A DNA stretch of 64,000 nucleotides from Canna indica (taxonomy: Eukaryota > Streptophyta > Magnoliopsida > Zingiberales > Cannaceae): NCBI GenBank assembly GCA_034359265.1, contig CP136891.1, positions 53,460,501 to 53,524,500 on the forward strand. The letters are read 5' to 3'. A model generated the notes under the pieces. It had not been told where the DNA came from. It ran no database searches and saw only the letters and a list, made by a program, of their open reading frames with translations. Position 1 is the first letter of the stretch; every line of letters starts with the position of its first letter. The position numbers and the translations under genes were made by a program. Shown in pieces: positions 60,360 to 64,000 of this stretch.

Positions 60360-61609
60360 TGTAAATAGAATAGGCACACTAGAGGAGAGATGAACACTGT
60401 GTGTTAGCACTAGTATAATTAAATGACAACTTTCAATACCTCAGTCGATGTGAATGACAAATTTGATATTTTACATTCAAGTGCAAATCAAGTGAGATAT
60501 AAAATGAGTATACACACAATTTAAATAATGCTAACATAAAGATTGATAGTGGTTCAACAACTCTACCTATATCCACTACCTAACTACATGTCTAGGATCT
60601 TCAACAAATACACTAGATTAAAAATGTCTGCTCCAAGAAGATTTTCAATTTGAGGTTACCATCGATCCTCTCCCCGAGGGAACTTCCAAGACCTCAAGAT
60701 CGAAGAAAATCAATCCTAACCTAGCAAACCAAGTGGACTTATGCATCTACTCCAAGGCAACCATTCAAAGTTGACCTAACACTCTAGGTCTACAAAATAC
60801 AATAAAATTAAGTAATGAAAAATATAAAGCACCAAATGACAAATAGAGAGGAAGAAATGCCTAACTATTGAAGCACAAGTCCTTTTCTTCTCACCTAGTG
60901 AAGCTTGAACAATCCTTCAAGATGATGCTCTTTAAAGTTAAGAATTTCAAGCAACTAGGTAGAAGAAAATAGCTCAAGTGAGGCTTAGCATTTAAAGATT
61001 TCTTTTTCAAGCTCAAGTAGATGCAAGGATCAACTCAAACTAGGCTTAGGGCATCAATAAGTGTACTTGGAAGGCTTAGAATGGGTCTATATAAGTTCCC
61101 CCGAAGCTAGGTTCAGGGTAAATGCTCCTTCAACGACTAGAAAACTAGTTGTTACATCATCGCGTCAAAGTATGAATGCACTTTGAGCACCTAAACATCG
61201 CTTGAGCATCAGCTAAAACCTTACTCAATTGAAGTTTGATCGCACATCGGACAATCGAACATTAATCGAATTGCAATCGAAGTTTAGGTTTAGTTCGGTT
61301 TCCAAGTTTTGCGAGTTTCGGGATCATTTTGGTCGTTTAAAGTGCATACACCCTAAAGGCCTGCCCAAACAACTTACATGAGTCTATAAATAAAATTACA
61401 TAGTAAATCAAAGTTTACTTGCATGTTTCTGACGAGCATCACACTTACGTTTTCGAGTTTTTTGTTTCGTATAATTCACACTTTTTGACCGTCAAATGCC
61501 AAATGCTTATTAATTACAAACTTGAAATTATTTCTTAATGGAATATTAGTACATTGTTTGTTAGGATCAGACCAAGAATGAAACCTACATTGAAAACTTT
61601 AGACCAACA
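60360..61609 (-). repeat. LTR-like sequence related to LTR-A/B, 1,250 bp
   Basis: Starts (plus) TGTAAATAGAATAGG with 'cacactagaggagagatgaa' and 'gatagtggttcaacaactct', and ends 'tagaccaaca', matching in order the minus-orientation ends of LTR-A and LTR-B. No flanking duplication was found (TTTGA left, CTTAC right), so the limits are less sure than for the others. No coding part is present. Confidence 0.65.
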
Positions 61610-62446
61610 CTTACATTTTATTTGTTATTTTAGGGTTCTTTATTGAGTTGTAATAATGCCATGTGAGACTATTTTAGTCATGTTTATTCACAAAAGTTGA
61701 TTGAAGTTGAGTTGGGTTTAATTGGAGACAAAACAAACCTAGATCAGGCATCTTGGTCGATCGTTAGCCAATGCTTTAATCGACCAACTACAACCACAGT
61801 TGATTCCTTGAGTCTTTGAACTTTTCTATTTTAGTTGAATTCTTGAGTTCTAGTCAATTTGGGCACCCCCTTCAATACTAGCCAGTCTAGGGTTTCTATA
61901 TATTTATTTTTTAATCAAATATTATGTTGTTTATGAAGATTATTCATGAAAATTTGTGAGATTCTTCCTATAATTGAAGGGCTCTTTAAGGATTATCTTT
62001 TGCGAACATTGGAAATAGTATACAATACTCTCAAAGTATACAATACGAACATTGGAAATAGTCCAATTATCCTCATTGCCAACCCACCACTGTCACCGCC
62101 ACCTTCTCGTCTTCACACCATCCACCTTTATCTTCTAGTTCAACTGGCAAGCGTCTTCTTTGTAGAGTTGTTCACGGATCGGATCGGATTTAGGAAAAAA
62201 ATCGGTCGGGTCGGGTTCAAAAATTTTCACCTCTCAAACCCGACCTAATTCGGATCGGATCAGATAGTCGGATTTACTCAATTAGGTAAAAATAAGTTTT
62301 TAACAATAATTTTTTAAATTTTTTTGAATAATAATTAAAAAATAAATATTTTTAATATAATATTTTAAAAATAAAAATGTATTAAACAATATAGAAAGCC
62401 AAACAACAATGTAATAAACAAGTTCTCACTGCATTTGCGATCTCCA
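61610..62446. other. No gene; repeat debris
   Basis: Holds 'ggtcgatcgttagccaatg', recalling the LTR-B cluster, a direct repeat 'cgaacattggaaatagt' (about 62,005 and 62,046), and 'cggatcggatcgga', 'gggtcgggttc' repeats near 62,175-62,270 that resemble the inside of hAT MITEs. No ORF is credible. Confidence 0.45.
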
Positions 62447-62452
62447 TTTATT
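62447..62452 (-). terminator. Possible poly(A) signal of the pfkB gene
   Basis: AATAAA on the minus strand, about 280 bases after the stop codon. Confidence 0.4.
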
Positions 62453-62730
62453 CAAAAAAAATATAGATTGTAACACAAGATCCAGATATTATCAATGACC
62501 AACTTCAATGTACTATGAAGACCAAACAAATTCTTGTAGGCGCCCCGGGGAAGCACCAGATCATATGAGTGAGTGTGGTAAAACTCTGACAACAGAGTGG
62601 CAAAGAAGAAAGTTCTTTCAAGGGTAAATTCAAAGTCATGAAAAAGCTGTGCATATTCATTGAGATGACTCAATTATAAGTGTCCACGCAGGCATCATTT
62701 TACTTGAATGCTCCAGCTTTTTGGTCAAGA

Positions 62731-63431
62731 TCAGATCGTGCTTCTTTCACATGCGTTGTCAAATTCTGGAAGAAGTTGAAAGAGTACATATTCAATGGGA
62801 ACACGAACAAGACGATCACTGTGTCCATTTATTGACATTTTGGAAAGAAGCAAGACTTCATCAGTCGACTCCTTTCCGATTAATTTGTTCCAAAATGCAT
62901 CGTCCTCGTTGAGTTTTGATTGCCCCAAAAGTTCTAAAACTTTGTTCAAACGAGCAACGTTTCTTCCTGCTCCACAGCCAGTTGCAGTTGCAGCACCTAC
63001 TGCATTCGCAAGTGCTAATGTCTCAACTGCAGACATGCCATGGAGAAAGCCGAAAGCTATGGCAGCTGTGAAACTATCTCCACAGCCCACAGTATCGACT
63101 ACATCAACCTGTTGAGAATTTAGGATCAAATTCAGGCATTTGGTATTAGAATTCCAAGTTCAAACAGGCAGTAAATGAAAAGCAACTAAAAAATGCACAA
63201 AACTTCCAAGTATCATTATTTTCAACTGAATATTGTTTACAGGACCAAATAGTCATAAGAGATATGAGCAAACTATACCTTAAAAGAAGGTGCACATGAC
63301 ACAGTGGACCTGTTGATCAAAATTGAACCTTTCGAACCCATTTTGACAACGACCCATTTGGTCTGTACCCCTCTTCTAATCAATTCCTGTCCTGCCTTTA
63401 TCGGGTTATTGATCCCCGTTAATGATTCGAT
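62731..63431 (-). CDS. pfkB-family carbohydrate kinase, last two exons (partial)
   Basis: Exon 63,279-63,431 (51 codons, phase 0) reads IESLTGINNPIKAGQELIRR, then TKWVVVKMGSKGSIL. The last exon 62,731-63,108 reads VDVVDTVGCGDSFTAAIAFG, LANAVGAATATGCGAGRNVA and a divergent tail. DTVGCGDSF is the pfkB signature 2: its second Asp is the catalytic base and the GCGD turn forms the anion hole; these kinases phosphorylate sugars or nucleosides with ATP. The GT/AG intron is 63,109-63,278. No stop or frameshift was seen, and the gene reads as functional. The substrate cannot be told; fructokinase-like or other plant pfkB kinases are possible. Upstream exons are not seen in 63,432-64,000 and must lie beyond the window. 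Confidence 0.9.
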
Positions 63432-64000
63432 CTGGTATACCAATGCAAGGATAAATTTAAAAAGGTCATCTACGGTTGTACACAATGTAGAGTGTATGTT
63501 ATATAAGTATTCTCTAAGAAACACATTGCTGAGTAGAATCATTTATATAGGATAAAGAGAAAAAAAGAACTTAAACACATAAGAAACCCTGAAATCTTTC
63601 TCCATATATGTTATTAGAGATAGTCAGAGACAGAAAGAGATGCTGAATGGGGGAGAAAGGAAGAGCATGAGAACAAAAGTTTTGCATACTATATAATAAA
63701 AAATAAACTTATATAAAATAAAATTTCTCAATATGTTCGAAGAAAAGTATATCACACATAGAGCTTGCAAAGAAACAAGATTAGAAAATATCCATTTTTA
63801 AACACATGGAGAAAAGCCTGAGCATAGAATTAAAGCATACACAGTGTTGTCTACCAACCTATATTTCTTCTACCTTTATTTCCGTCCTGAAATAATCAGA
63901 TATCTATGCTATTGTCTTTTCTTGCTATTAAACTAATCAGCCTGCCTCAGCCAACACTAGCAGAAAACAGGATATGAACCTATAGCATTAATTCTACCTT
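63432..64000 (-). other. Probable intron of the pfkB gene
   Basis: AT-rich sequence following a proper splice acceptor at 63,432-63,433. No further kinase exon recognised up to the window edge. Confidence 0.6.

Overview
This is a stretch of a repeat-rich angiosperm nuclear genome. Evidence: plant introns, a plant pectin-degrading enzyme, initiator-Met-tRNA primer sites (TGGTATCAGAGC), Ty1/copia and Ty3/gypsy retrotransposons, and CACTA, MULE and hAT DNA elements. The species cannot be named from the sequence. By eye, roughly nine tenths is transposon-derived. Only two genes look like working host genes: an intact four-exon polygalacturonase (17,981-20,056, +) and the last two exons of a pfkB-family sugar kinase that runs off the right edge (62,731-63,431, -). 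A third, a SOSEKI/DUF966 gene (24,673-26,940, +), is a pseudogene with a stop codon, a CACTA end in front of it and a copia element in its later exon.

Layout. 1-3,975: minus-strand SIRE-like copia pol split by a 2.4 kb solo gypsy-type LTR with a perfect CCAAG target duplication. 3,976-10,170: patchwork of copia LTR, a Tork-like pol, a plus-strand copia gag and a probable Tat-type LTR. 10,174-11,018: MULE-type MITE with a 9-bp target duplication. 11,212-16,289: decayed copia element ('copia-1'). 16,290-17,733: AT-rich DNA ending in a Helitron-like 3' terminus. 17,835-20,184: polygalacturonase with TATA box and poly(A) signal. 20,614-24,296: gypsy gag relic plus LTR. 24,297-26,940: CACTA end and SOSEKI pseudogene. 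26,941-32,118: better-preserved copia relative ('copia-2'). 32,119-35,748: gypsy-like LTR end, AT-rich DNA and a long LTR called 'LTR-B' here. 35,751-47,944: a minus-strand SIRE-like element with both LTRs ('LTR-A'), itself holding two later solo LTRs. 47,945-49,731: two abutting LTR-B pieces. 50,185-59,197: one LTR-B solo LTR with TCTTA on both sides, split by about 7.6 kb of chromodomain gypsy DNA in which two copies share one LTR. 59,438-60,095: hAT MITE. 60,360-61,609: LTR-like sequence. 62,447-64,000: pfkB gene.

The elements are layered, and target duplications give the order: solo LTR-B into SIRE pol, solo gypsy LTR into LTR-A, gypsy into LTR-B. Most polyprotein genes are broken. Several of the breaks are TAG stops where a sister copy has CAG, as expected from deamination of methylated CHG sites.

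The most unusual structures are two. First, nine-unit arrays of about 35-nt hairpins in a gypsy LTR, whose stems vary between units and copies with compensating changes. Second, clusters of long GGTCGAC-type palindromes just upstream of the TATA box in LTR-B.
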